Of a stretch of DNA of 64,000 nt, positions 1-10,250 are shown in pieces. The position numbers were made by a program, and so were the translations under genes. Origin of the DNA: Margaritifera margaritifera. Taxonomy: Eukaryota; Mollusca; Bivalvia; Unionida; Margaritiferidae. The DNA is taken from positions 1,178,001 to 1,242,000 of the forward strand of contig JAQPZY010001670.1 of assembly GCA_029931535.1 (NCBI GenBank). The letters are read 5' to 3'. Under the pieces are notes generated by a model, which did not search any database, was not told the origin of the DNA, and saw nothing but the letters and a program-made list of their open reading frames with translations. Each line of letters opens with the position of its first letter. Position 1 is the first letter of the stretch.

Positions 1-156
1 AGGGGATGGGGCTATTCACAGGGAAATGATAACATGTATTTATTTACGGAAGTCATCGTGAAAAGTACATAAAATTGAACAAGAGATGTGCGGCTGATAT
101 GATTAATTTACCTTCAACGTAGCCTTTCTTTATAGACTCAGCAGCTTTCATCCATC

Positions 157-268
157 TAGACCAACAAGTTGTTCTCCTCCTTTTTTTTTTTTTTTTTTTT
201 TACTGGTCCGCCACCAGTAAAAAAAAATATATATAAAAAAATAAGGCGGAGAACAACTTGTTGGCTTA
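157..268. mobile_element. 112-bp MITE with 9-bp target duplication
   Basis: Inverted repeats of about 22 bp (left 157-180, right 245-268, sharing CCAACAAGTTGTTCTCC) flank a poly-T/poly-A core. Identical 9-bp direct repeats, tcatccatc, lie at 148-156 and 269-277. The element sits inside the pogo-like transposase frame, so it is a later insertion. A 9-bp target duplication is typical of Mutator-like elements, but no transposase is present to confirm that. Confidence 0.8.
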
Positions 269-688
269 TCATCCATCCTGACAGGTTGTTATGTTTAAGT
301 GAAAAGTTTTCACACACATATTTACGAGATGCCCCACCTTCAACTTCCTTAACAGCCAGATATTTAGTTTCCAGAGACTGTAAATTTAATCTGCGTTTTA
401 CGCTGCCGTTGGTAGCCATTGTAAACATAAATAAAGTTAAAAAGGAAACTTTCACAGCACAATAAACTTGTTTTAATCACCGATCACTTTGGAAAATGCA
501 ACAATCGATCAGATTTCATTGCTTTTATTCAAGTTTGGTGATGAGTTTTTTTTAATGAGGGGTGGATTGTTTTTATTGAACATTGTAACCGGCTTGCTTT
601 GATGAAGGGTACATGTGTTATTTAAGTCGCTGCAAGAGGCCAACTTTATAGGACCAAACAAAAGCCTGTTTTTTAATCCACCGAGACA

Positions 689-855
689 TTAAAGCCTGGC
701 AGCAAGATCAACTAATTGTTGAACAAAGTACAGGTCAGAACTGGCCGCTTGTCGACATAAATGACCCGGTGGCAAAATTAAAGCTTGGCGGCGAGATCAA
801 CTAATTGTTGAACAAAGTATGGGTCGGAACTGGCAGCTTGTCGACATAAATGATT
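689..855. repeat. 89-bp tandem duplication in transposon subterminal region
   Basis: Two diverged units with period 89 (689-777 and 778-855) share 'gatcaactaattgttgaaca' and end in 'cttgtcgacataaatga'. They lie inside the right, 5' end of the pogo-like element, where transposase-binding repeats would be expected. Confidence 0.7.
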
Positions 856-1048
856 AGAAAACAAAGGAATTGTTCAAGCTGGGACCAAGGGCTTCTGTCA
901 ACATGTACGTTTATTTTTTATCTCGACGTTGACATAAGCATGACAAATTTAGTAGTAATAGTAGACCAAGGGATCAGGACTTTGTTTTTTTGTCGACATA
1001 GGCGGCTTGTCGACATAAGTGATGTCGATATAAGTGGGTAGAACTGTA

Positions 1049-2052
1049 GTACTAACCCGATCATAATACGGATACCCCCCCCCCCAGATACCCCCCCCCC
1101 CACAAGCCTCCCAACAGTTACATCCTACTAAGAGAGCATGCATTCTGCTCCATTTGCAACTGAGGTACAGATGGGATTTAGAGCCAATCTCTATATCAAG
1201 AGAAGATCACTCTGACTGCCATCTATGTAGGCAGACAACTTTTAGCTTTTATAGCTAAAACTTTTAGCCTGGGTGGGCTGGATTTGTGAGGAAGTAGTCA
1301 TACTACTAAGGCATTATGATTTGGTAAGTATTAGTGAAGAAACATATTTTACCCCAAAAATTGGTTTCTCAGGTGCTTGATCATTTCACTGGATTGCATA
1401 AAGTTGTATTGAGTATTTGTTATTTTAAATGGAAAAAATATGAACTTTGTGAAGTAAGGAAGGACACAAACCATGAGTTATTCTGCATTTATTACTGTAG
1501 CATCAGATGTTGTCATTACATTAGTTTAGAGCTTTGACATGTACAAAATTTTGCATGCAAATTAAATTGTAATCGATAAATTTTCATTGTACCTCATTTT
1601 GTGGTAATGTATTAACATATATATATATATATATTTCTCCATACTATTAATACCCGTATATATTTCTCAGTACTATAAATATGTTGGTATTAATGCAAAC
1701 AAAGAAATGAGTGATGCTTTACCATGACTTGTTACCATAACTTACCGGGACAGGGTGTGCAAGTGTTTTGCCCACAGAAACCACAAAAAGCACTTTGCCC
1801 ATAAATTTTAAGTCATTCTCAGTACTTTAATTACATTCATTTTATATAAAACAGTATTCATAATGTTAGTACTTCTTTCTTATAATATTTGCCAGAATGT
1901 AATCTCAAGTTTTTAGCTTTTGTAACTAAGCCATTTTCAGTTTCCTAACCAATTTAAATATGGTTTGTATATTTCTGTTCAGCAGGAGAAATACTTATTC
2001 TTTCACTAAGGCTTCTCTCAATTAAGGCTGATTGTGTTAAGTTCTTTTCTAG
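1049..2052. other. Intronic stretch, no gene seen
   Basis: It contains two poly-C runs (about 1074-1103), a short (TA)n at 1617-1634, and the polypyrimidine tract of the CUB exon acceptor. I looked for the first half of the CUB domain here and did not find it. Confidence 0.5.
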
Positions 2053-2212
2053 GTGTTTATTAACAGCTCAGAAACAGCTGTCCACAGTGGGATGGGATTC
2101 TCAGGGGGACAACTTCCAGACCTGGTAAAGTCAAATGAAGGGATTATCAAACTAAAGTTTATCACAAATCAAGCTCTTACAGACAGAGGATTCTCAGCCA
2201 AGTTTTCCATAG
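2053..2212 (+). CDS. Exon: C-terminal half of a CUB domain
   Basis: The exon opens in phase 0 after the acceptor 'ttcttttctag' and closes in phase 1 at the donor GTAATT (2213). It encodes 53 codons plus one base. The pattern L-P-D-L-V-K-S-N-E-G, then L-K-F-I-T-N-Q, then R-G-F-S-A-K-F matches the second half of CUB folds: the '.P..i.S' turn, the F.SD-like strand and the terminal 'rGF.a.y' strand. CUB domains usually have a Cys in the 'CG' before the Pro turn. Here the residue is Ser (F-S-G-G-Q), so one disulfide may be absent. The upstream half of the domain is not visible between 1 and 2052 and probably lies left of the window. No in-frame stop occurs. Confidence 0.75.
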
Positions 2213-2310
2213 GTAATTATAATCCCAGTCACATCTGGTCAACATTTGTTGATTTTCCAGAGGTGATTATAATCCCTATTACATTAGGTAAACATTTCTT
2301 GATTTTATTT
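2211..2310 (+). repeat. 50-bp tandem duplication over the CUB exon donor
   Basis: The segment at 2211-2260, which includes the splice donor AG|GTAATT, is repeated with divergence at 2261-2310 (AG|GTGATT). The second copy carries a donor-like site at 2263, and the reading frame stays open up to it. Using it would end the exon in phase 0, which does not fit the phase-1 start of the next exon at 31997. The first donor is therefore preferred. Confidence 0.75.
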
Positions 2311-4753
2311 CCATGAGTGTGGAAGAAGCATATTGTATCCTCGAACAACCACTTTTCGTGCACTTAACATGAATTTTAACGCATTCGTTATGATATTGTG
2401 ATAATCTATTCAAATAACCATAGAAAGTGTTCAACTATATCTACTTCATTTAAGCATCGTTAAAAAAAATTTGGCATTCATAAACATTAGTTCAGAATTA
2501 CCGTTTTTCCGAGCGTGTGTAAGTTTACTTATTTCCGGAAGTGGCGTCCATGGCTTTTGATGCTGACTAAAGAGTCACGTTGCATTCAACCGGATTGTGC
2601 CAGTTAGGTCAAGGTATTGATATTATTAGTTTATAGCGTCTCCATGTTTTTGAAATAACAAAAATAAAATTTAACAATGAAATTTTTTTCTCCGTTAATT
2701 CTATATGCAGTTTGTGCACTTACATTACTGCTTGCTTGTTCTTTACCATATAAATACATGACTCAATAGACTGAGAGAGAGAGAGACTGACAGACAGAGA
2801 CAGAGGGAGAGAGAAATTTAAAAATAGACACTGGTGAATGGATACACATTTTATTATAATAGATTCAATGTCTTTTGATGTAGAATATATGTTTATTATG
2901 AAATAATACTGAAATGAAAAAGTCTGTAGTGAATATACATTTAGAGTGTAAATTTTTCTTGCGTTGTATAAGAACTCCACATCATTAAAACCAAATATTT
3001 ACATTGGCTATCCAGTTGCATAAATTCCCAAAGTGGGTTATCCTGTTCAAAATATGTAAACAAAGCCATCATGTGATCGGCGGCACTATCTTTAGCTCAT
3101 ATAATAGAAAATTCAAGGCCAAAATGTCTGCCACAAAAAAGGCATTAGTGAAAAGATAGATTTTCATTATGATGTTTTTAAATTACATGAAATTACCTGT
3201 TTAAATATCATTTTGTCTGATTTTACTGCTTAATTCATTCCGGTCACTCTTGAAGAATGCTGTGACACAGTTGATGATGTCATTATCTCGAAACATGAGA
3301 AACATGGCGCACGATTGAAGGACCAACACGAGATCGGGTTGTTGGATGATATTACTCTTGTCAGTCCATCTGTCCATCCTTACATCTGTCACCTTTTGTT
3401 TAAGTGTTGCCTTTAGCTCAGTTTTGCATGTACTTTGTACAGAGTTGTTACAACTTTGTGTTCGGATACCTTTTGGTGAGTGCAATACTCATTCATTTCA
3501 GTACAATATTTCATGCTTGACTATCATGAGGTTTCATTTTTAGCTAAGTTTATATTTCATGCTTGACTAACTTTCATCAGATTTCATTTTTAGCTAAGTT
3601 TCTCCTGCACTTTTGATGGCATGGTCATACATCATACAACATTGTATATGGATGCCTCTCCATCTTGGTGAGTGCAACACCATTCCACCAAAATTATGTC
3701 ATGGTGACCTTCATATTTTTGTAACTTGTTTCATAATTTAACAAAAAGTCAGTTGGGTTTATAATAAAGTGTTGGAGATACAAGACAGGAAGTGACATGG
3801 AATTCTTTTGTTGCAAAAAGAGGATGCAGGCTGGGCATTTATTATTTTTGGGATTCGTTACTATATAGTTTTATTCCAAAACTTGCAATGTAATCAGTGG
3901 AGGAAAAAGTTAATGAAAAAGGGGTTACTTTTATAATGGCACAGCTTTTTTGGCAATATTGTTTGCTAAAACATCAACTTGATGTGTTAAAATTTCATTA
4001 TCTAAGTATTCTTGCTGTTTTTGTAACACTAAGAACTTTGGTGTATATGTTGATTGTCATATCTAAATAAAAGACCTTAACGGTCATAGAGAAGCTGATG
4101 TTTTACTTACATTTATGAGGTGCTGTGCAGCATATAGGATACAATTATATGAGATGTGAAATAATAACAATGTTGTGGTTAACAGAAGTGGAATTAAGAT
4201 GTACATTCACATCTCACACTCTCTTTCAATCTTTTTAGATGATTCCGAATACTTAAAAGTGTCTATTAAGACCAATTTCTAGTGTGAGTGAATGCATGTT
4301 TATGTGTGTTGACTATCCAGGAAAAATTCCAGCATATTATGTACTTTAAGACACTGACTGAATATGACCTTATTCTGTGGTCAAACCTATTTTGTGTTTA
4401 AATGCATTAATTCATTGGAAATGAGAACCAGTCACTTCTCTTGTGTTTTTGCATGTTGGCTGTACAGGAAAAATTCCATAGTTATTTATGTATGTTCAAA
4501 TCAACTGAATATGCTTCGTACATGTGACAGAACTAGGATTTCAAACCAGTAGATTTGCAAATTTTGATCAGTAGATTGGCCTCTAAACCAACTTTTTTAT
4601 CTGCATAAATTTTACGTTTCAAGGGGATGGAAAACAAAACAAGTGCTTTCTTGTGCCATAATATGTATTCTCTTCATACTATAATAAAATAGCAAGTTTG
4701 AACATGAATCAGATTCAGATTCTGATGGAAAATGTTACAATCATAATTACTTA
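2311..4753. other. Intronic stretch, no gene seen
   Basis: AT-rich intron DNA. It holds a GA-rich low-complexity tract (2773-2815) and a tandem duplication of a 46-50-bp unit containing 'tttcatgcttgacta' (about 3507-3600). No coding or known transposon signature was recognised. Confidence 0.5.
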
Positions 4754-5560
4754 TTATGAGTCAATATACAGTCGAATAATGAAAAAGGAACAGTTATTTA
4801 TCTGATAGTTCACTGCAAAAAGTTTTCTTTTATAAAATCCAATAGCATTTTTAATTTCCTTCACAAGATCACTATCTAGTGACCACTGATGCCATTCATT
4901 GTGATTATTAAGCTTTACACTTAACAGGCTTTCAATAGTTCTCTGAATCTCTTTGTATTTTGCGAAGAAGGGAGAATGTCCTCTCTCTATTAGCATTAGA
5001 ATGTTTTAATGACAGGACAACCATGTTCAGCCTGCAAAGAAGTTCTAACTTCAGTTTTCCTGTTGCTGGGTTTGTAAGGTTGCTGACAAGTCTCCAATAC
5101 TCATCCAAGCTATGTTCACCCCAAGGAGGAAGTTCCTAACTTAAACTTAAGATGTATTTCTGAGCCTCATCCTCAAGGGCTTCTTTCTCTTCATGGCTCA
5201 GATCCAAAAATCTGTTGGCACATTTTACCACATTTTATCAATAAAGATTGATTTAGACTTGAAATAAAAATGGAAAAAATACATGATGTATTTATGCTTT
5301 TATGAATAATTTATCCAAATTTTAAAATTAATTATCTTGTAATATATTTTATCTAGGGCTTGAACTAAATTTATGTGCATGAAAACTTCAAATAGTTTAT
5401 GAAATACAAAAGATGCATACATTTGAAACACACATGCAAACTCTGAACCTTTGCTGCTCACCTGCACACACTTAAACTCTGATATCCAAGCACTGTTGAA
5501 CTTGTAATATTTCTTAGCCGGTGGTTTCTTAGCATTGGGAGAAAGCACATGTTTAGGATT
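4754..5560 (-). pseudogene. hAT-family transposase relic, internally deleted
   Basis: Read right to left, 5400-5560 encodes a BED-like segment with K-F-N-S-A-W-I-S-E-F and S-S-K-G-S-E-F-A-C, the pattern at the start of hAT transposases. From about 5240 down to 4754 it encodes the hAT C-terminal dimerisation domain. There D-E-Y-W-R-L-V-S-N-L, then L-N-M-V-V-L-S-L, then S-N-A-N-R-E-R-T-F-S match the family's 'yW' and 'SNA..ER.FS' boxes, and S-L-L-S-V-K-L-N follows after a frameshift. The catalytic core between the two ends is absent, and stops are present. The element was thus reduced to its two ends. Terminal inverted repeats and the 8-bp target duplication were not located. Confidence 0.7.
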
Positions 5561-5719
5561 GAACGAAAAATGCAAGAGCTGCCCTCTTAAAACATCTGGA
5601 ACACTACAATACCAATTAAACAGGACAAAAATCAAAATACTCACTCTAGTGTGTCTGCCAAAATAATTTTTTGTGGTCGGTCTCTTCATTTTATCTCCCC
5701 TCCGCCAAGGGTTGGCCAA

Positions 5720-6482
5720 TTTTTATCAAAGGCTCAGAAGACATCGTGGACGACCTTTGATCCCTTTATTACTTATAACACCTCAAAAAACATCACGCAT
5801 TTGGCCTAAACTCCTCAAATTCCAACAATAAGGTAATCAATTAGCAGCTTGCTGTGTACACATGTCAGCTGTTCTTTAACAATTATAATCCTATTACTCT
5901 GCAACGCATCATTGCACCAGTCATTGTACTGGTGGAACATTTCCGGTCCCCAGTAGACTGGTTCTGGCTGGTTTCTCGAATGTGTTGACAGAACACGTGA
6001 AAATACCGTTTTGGGTATTTTTATAACAAAAAAAATTATAATTCTTTTAATTGTCAAAAGCGGTAGATTTGAACTACTATACGGTATGTGCGGTAGACGG
6101 CCTTTAAAACTGTATTTTTGGCCTACCGCCAGTAGAATCACATGTATGATGCTTGAATGCATTATACATGTGACAGTTCATGAAGAAAAATGAGAACAAG
6201 TCATTTCTCTAGAAGCTTGCATTTTAATAAATGCAATCATAAGCTCTGCAGGAAAAGAATATTCAACATTTTTCTATAGTGTGATCAGTTTATTAGTAAA
6301 TGAGATACATCCTGGGAGAGTGCATAATACTTTATTTAGTTTTTTTTTGAAAGGGCTAGTACATCATTACCATAAAGGAGTATCTGTGTATGAGATAGAT
6401 TAAATGTTTTACAAACCATTTTCAAGTTTCAAGCTCAATCATGGGTCCATAAAACATGGATATGAACCCATCCATTGTTTCT
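5720..6482. other. Intronic stretch, no gene seen
   Basis: AT-rich, with a small inverted pair (gcggtagacggcc ... ggcctaccgcc) at about 6090-6135. Part of it may belong to the hAT element to its left. Nothing else was recognised. Confidence 0.4.
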
Positions 6483-6513
6483 TAATAATAATAACAACAA
6501 CAACAACAACAAC

Positions 6514-6577
<64 letters not shown>
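6483..6577. repeat. (TAA/CAA)n microsatellite at LINE 3' end
   Basis: A nearly pure trinucleotide run, (TAA)n with a (CAA) segment, directly adjoins the 3' UTR of LINE copy a. It is the element's simple-sequence tail seen on the opposite strand. Equivalent runs adjoin copies b and c. Confidence 0.9.
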
Positions 6578-6694
6578 TAGACTTTATTTAATGAGGGTAA
6601 CACATTTAGTATACAGTAAATTCTAATCTTCCCAATGGCCTCTAATAGTGAATGTACAGCATTTACAACATTTACAATATGTATATTAATTGCT

Positions 6695-6733
6695 CACACA
6701 CGCGTGTGCGCACGTGTGCACACACACACACAC
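6695..6733. repeat. Perfect alternating purine-pyrimidine tract (39 bp)
   Basis: Every step alternates C/T with A/G, combining CA, CG and TG steps, including the segment cgcgtgtgcgcacgtgtg. Such tracts favour Z-DNA. It lies in the 3' UTR of LINE copy a. Confidence 0.85.
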
Positions 6734-7774
6734 CAGAAATGTAGAAGTTATTAAGTTAAATTGACATATTACAGCAGAGAATGGTATGCCCTCTTAAAAC
6801 TGTCTGTTCAAGGAGCTGACTTTAAAGTTAATGGGAGGGAATTCCAGCATAACACTCCTGAATGAGCAAGGCTTAAAATTTGTATTTTGGAATTCTTGGT
6901 TTTGGTAGGGTTTAACTCCATAGAGAACTTGAGCATAGATTGTTAGATTCTATAAGCTGATCTTCATATAACTGAAATATATCATATATAGCTAGGATAG
7001 GTGCCTAGACAAGTTTTATGCATGACATCTGTCTTTAAGTAAACAAAAGTATCATCTATTGGTGCAGTTTTTAGAGCTTGAAGTATGGGGTGTCAAATGA
7101 TACATTTAGTATTAAAATCCTTTACTGAAGTTTTAGCTATCTTGAAAATCTTGTTATTGTTGTTATCTTGTCTAAATGGAAAGTCATGTTAAGAAAACTA
7201 ATTATGATAGTCAGTTGGTCATGAATGAAAATAGTGCCGACTATGGCTGCCACAATGAACATGTTGAAAATCTTGGCACTAATTCTCCTGAATGGAAGGT
7301 CATGTCAACATGGGGTTTCCACCAAAAGTCTTCTAATGGTGTCTAGTTTGTCCTAAATCAGAGTAGTGCCAATCCTGTATCCAATATGGCTGCCACAGTG
7401 GCTGATTTAAGAGTCTTATCACTGAAGAATATCAGAGATAGTTTCAACCTTCAGAAGTTAAAATGTAGAAATAGTCTTGTCATAAATTCCTGTAAGTCAC
7501 TTCGAGTGACTATTATTTAAAAATATATGCCAGGGTACTATGATTACTCAAAGAGTTATTTTAAGGAAAAAAATAATCAAATATTATTAAAAATTATAAA
7601 CTGCATCTGTGGGTAACTATTCCCTGGGTCCAAGTATGTTTCACTGGAACTTCAGCCTTCAGCCAGATTGTCAATATTAGTGCTGTATACATGATCAGTT
7701 AAAGTGTTAATGTTTTTGTTACTCTGGTTGGGTCATTTGAAAGATCTGTATTCATATCACCTATCATCAAGGTT

Positions 7775-8090
7775 TCTTTATTGGCAGTGTAACCCTGGGT
7801 AAGGCCTGTTCAATACTTTATCAGCAGTTGCCCTGGGTAAGACCATTTCAGTACTTTATTGGCAGTTGCCCAGGCTAAGGCCTTTTCAATACTTTATTGG
7901 CAGTTGCCCTGGGTAAAACTATTTCAGTACTTTATCAGCAGTTATCCTGGGTAAGGCCATTTCAAAACTTTATTGGCAGTTACCCTGGGTGAGGCCATTT
8001 CAGAACTTTATTGGCAGTAATACCCTGGGTAAGAAAACTTTTATTGGCAGTTACCCTGGGTAAGACCATTTCAATACTTTGTTCAGATTT
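7775..8090. repeat. 38-bp minisatellite, about 8 units, within LINE endonuclease
   Basis: Units containing 'tttattggcagttaccctgg' recur with the anchor ccctgggt at 7793, 7831, 7869, 7907, 7945, 7983, 8023 and 8054, a period of 38 with small changes at the end. The array lies between the YRP-like and GDMN segments of the LINE endonuclease on the - strand, so it arose by expansion of coding sequence. Confidence 0.9.
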
Positions 8091-8160
8091 GTCAAACCAC
8101 TCTGCCCAGACTGTCTGTAAAATATACATAACAAAGATGGTTTACAATTTTGTTCCTTAA

Positions 8161-8771
8161 CTCATTAACCCCTAGCGCCACGTTTACGCATCATGAGGTT
8201 GTACCCTACTTTCAAACTCTGTAACATCAAGATCATTTAAGATAAAATAAAGTGGATGGATTTGCAGGAAAGTAGGCAGATGTAGCTCTACAATGATACC
8301 AGATAATGTTGACTTTCTACTGGCATTAAAAAGTACAATGACAAAAATGCATTTTTTGAGACCCGATTTTTTTTAGGTCGAAAATTGCCAGTTTTGGAAC
8401 CGGAGTTTGTGTCCAGATTTTAGACTTTTTGGCCTTAGATCTAAGGCAGACTGGTCTGAACTGCACACAGACAGATGAACCTTTTCAAAAAGTAGGATAA
8501 GTTTGAGATTTGGAGTAAAAAGTGGCCAGGACACACAAATCGGGGGTCCAATACGAAAAAAAAAGAAAAAAAGAAGTCCAACTTTTACCCTTCTGCACAT
8601 GTGCGAGCATAATAGCTTATCAAAAACAATGTTTCTGATACACCTAAGCATCCAGCTAAATGAAAAACTTTCTTAAGCAGATGTGTTTTGTTGCATTCAG
8701 AAGTAACCCCAAAAATGCGTTACTACCCCCATTTCACGCGAAAATGAAAAAAATCTCCCGGGGTTAATGAG
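8161..8771. mobile_element. 611-bp TTAA-target MITE (piggyBac-like)
   Basis: The ends are CTCATTAACCCC and its complement, and TTAA lies at both flanks (8157-8160 and 8772-8775). A TTAA target site and short inverted repeats are hallmarks of piggyBac-type elements. No transposase is present. The element interrupts the LINE endonuclease frame: the frame reading E-S-M-W-F-E-I to the right of the MITE continues to the left when the element and one TTAA are ignored. A homologous, inverted and truncated copy lies at 32877-33159. Confidence 0.8.
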
Positions 8772-9589
8772 TTAATCTCAAACCACATACTCTCAGTACC
8801 ATCATGTTCATACTCAACTTTTCTAGCATAATTAAAATCATCCTTAAAATATACCAGTACACCTCCACCATTGTTACCTTTTCTATCCTTACAATCTATA
8901 CCAAATTCAATTATATGTATTTCACTGTCCAGAACATACTCATTAAAATTGTTTCACTGATCATCCTGAAATATGAATGGCATTTTTGTCTGACTACAGA
9001 ACAAGTTCTGTTTCAGCTATTTAGTTCATTGTAACATTAATAAGACATTGTACAGTAATAGGTGCTATTTGTAAACCTTTTTTTTATTATACTCTAACTC
9101 TGTTGAGCCACAGGAAAGAGTGAGAGTATACTGCTGAACATGAATAGTGGTATCAGTACTTATTATTTTGTCCCCTGCTGTGCACACATCCTTTGTGGCA
9201 ATTGAAGAGGTCTCAAAACAATTATAATTTATTGCACACTCATTGTCTTGCATGTTTAGATTCCTTGAATTTAAAGTATTGATCCTAGGGTCATTATGAA
9301 AGTCTGCCTGCTTAGAGGATGATTTTGTTTAGAGAAGGCATAATGACAAAATATATATTTTTTTATTGTTGGAAAACATTGTTATTTGATAATGAAGTTA
9401 GAGAATTACACTTACATTCAGTTTTCATAAAACTGCATTCAGTACAGGTGTAATTTAATAATTCATACTTTTTTTTTACATGTATTACATTGTTTAGACA
9501 TTATGAAATGTCAGACAGACTTGTGGACACCTGCTCATTGCCATGATCCTAGTAATCATTACTCTGCCAATGCTTATTGTTCTTATCCC

Positions 9590-9720
9590 TTTTTCTTTTT
9601 AGACATAGTTTTCTTTGTGTCTATATTTGTGACAATAGTATTCGTGTCTCTTGTCATGCCTACATCTGTCAACCTAATGCCCTTTTTCACTACAGTAATA
9701 GCAGGTCTTACTCTTCCTTC
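9590..9720 (-). pseudogene. CCHC zinc-knuckle segment of LINE ORF1
   Basis: On the - strand the frame reads C-Y-Y-C-S-E-K-G-H, stop, V-D-R-C. This is the spacing C-x2-C-x4-H-x4-C of a retroelement zinc knuckle, with one stop codon between His and the last Cys. A further Cys/His-rich stretch (H-E-Y-Y-C-H-K-Y) follows before another stop. It belongs to the nucleic-acid-binding ORF1 of LINE copy a. Confidence 0.6.
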
Positions 9721-10250
9721 ACTGATGGTGGATTTGTTGTTGTTGGCATATAAGGTTGGCTGCTTGGTCCATTTTATAAGTGATGGACACCACCTGGTCA
9801 ATGTTCCATATCAGCCATGCTGTTCCAAGTGGTGAGAGATGTATATTGTTCGTCCATTTGTAAAAATTGGACATTTTTTCTCCATCCTCTGAGAATAAGG
9901 TTGAATAATTGTCAACTACTTTGTTGTTCCATTTCCTGTAAGTTTTGCATATGATAGAACTTGAATATAGGTAAAATGGGTCCAAACTTCCATGTTGGTG
10001 GACCGAAGCTAAAACATTTGGAGTGCCACCCAAGAGTTAGAAGTACTTGTGGCAAATGACATGTTAAAAGTGGTTGAATTCTGAGATCCAGAGAATAGTC
10101 AACACATTCATTGTAGGCACATGTATATCATGCTGCAGATCAAACCATAAATAAACGTATAAATTTGAGGGCACAATGATCCTTGTTAAGTAGAACAAAA
10201 GGGCTAGGGACTCTAGATCTCTGTAATGGTCTCAGAAAATGTCCAAAATT

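Larger units (their letters stand above)
1..1046 (-). mobile_element. pogo/Tigger-like DNA transposon (partial, broken)
   Basis: A - strand reading frame starting at the ATG complementary to 416-418 gives a helix-turn-helix N-terminus rich in K/R: S-V-K-R-R-L-N-L, then K-Y-L-A-V-K-E-V-E, then C-E-N-F-S-L-K-H-N. This is the pattern of pogo/Tigger transposase DNA-binding domains. The 5' end of the element is to the right. The end at 1046 reads CAGTTCTACCCACTTATATC on the - strand, followed by a TA target dinucleotide (1047-1048). 'gtcgacata' subterminal motifs repeat at about 751, 840, 991 and 1008. The transposase is interrupted by the MITE at 157-268 and runs off the window at base 1. The element is non-functional as seen. 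Confidence 0.65.
6483..10250 (-). mobile_element. LINE copy a: ORF1 and endonuclease relic, RT deleted
   Basis: A non-LTR retrotransposon read right to left. ORF1 at about 9500-10030 includes a zinc-knuckle pattern. The endonuclease at about 7700-9000 includes G-G-G-V-L-V-Y, then E-S-M-W-F-E-I, and G-D-M-N-T-D-L, the core motifs of apurinic-type LINE endonucleases. The 3' UTR begins at 6578 (agactttatttaatgagggt on the + strand) and abuts a trinucleotide (TAA)n tail at 6483-6577. The same 3' end recurs at 33228 and 54288. Between 7600 and 6900 there is no room for a reverse transcriptase, so that region was deleted. A TTAA MITE and a 38-bp minisatellite sit inside the endonuclease. The 5' end at about 10250 is approximate. 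Clade is not resolved; CR1/L2-like tails of this kind are known. Confidence 0.75.

Noticed and set aside
7775..8090. Regular repeats that might suggest a CRISPR array
   Set aside because: Units are contiguous with no unique spacers, and the DNA is eukaryotic. It is a minisatellite.
9503..9835. 110-codon + strand frame with hydrophobic segments
   Set aside because: It is antisense to the LINE ORF1 zinc-knuckle region, and its hydrophobicity follows from the pyrimidine-rich complement. No splice or start context supports it.
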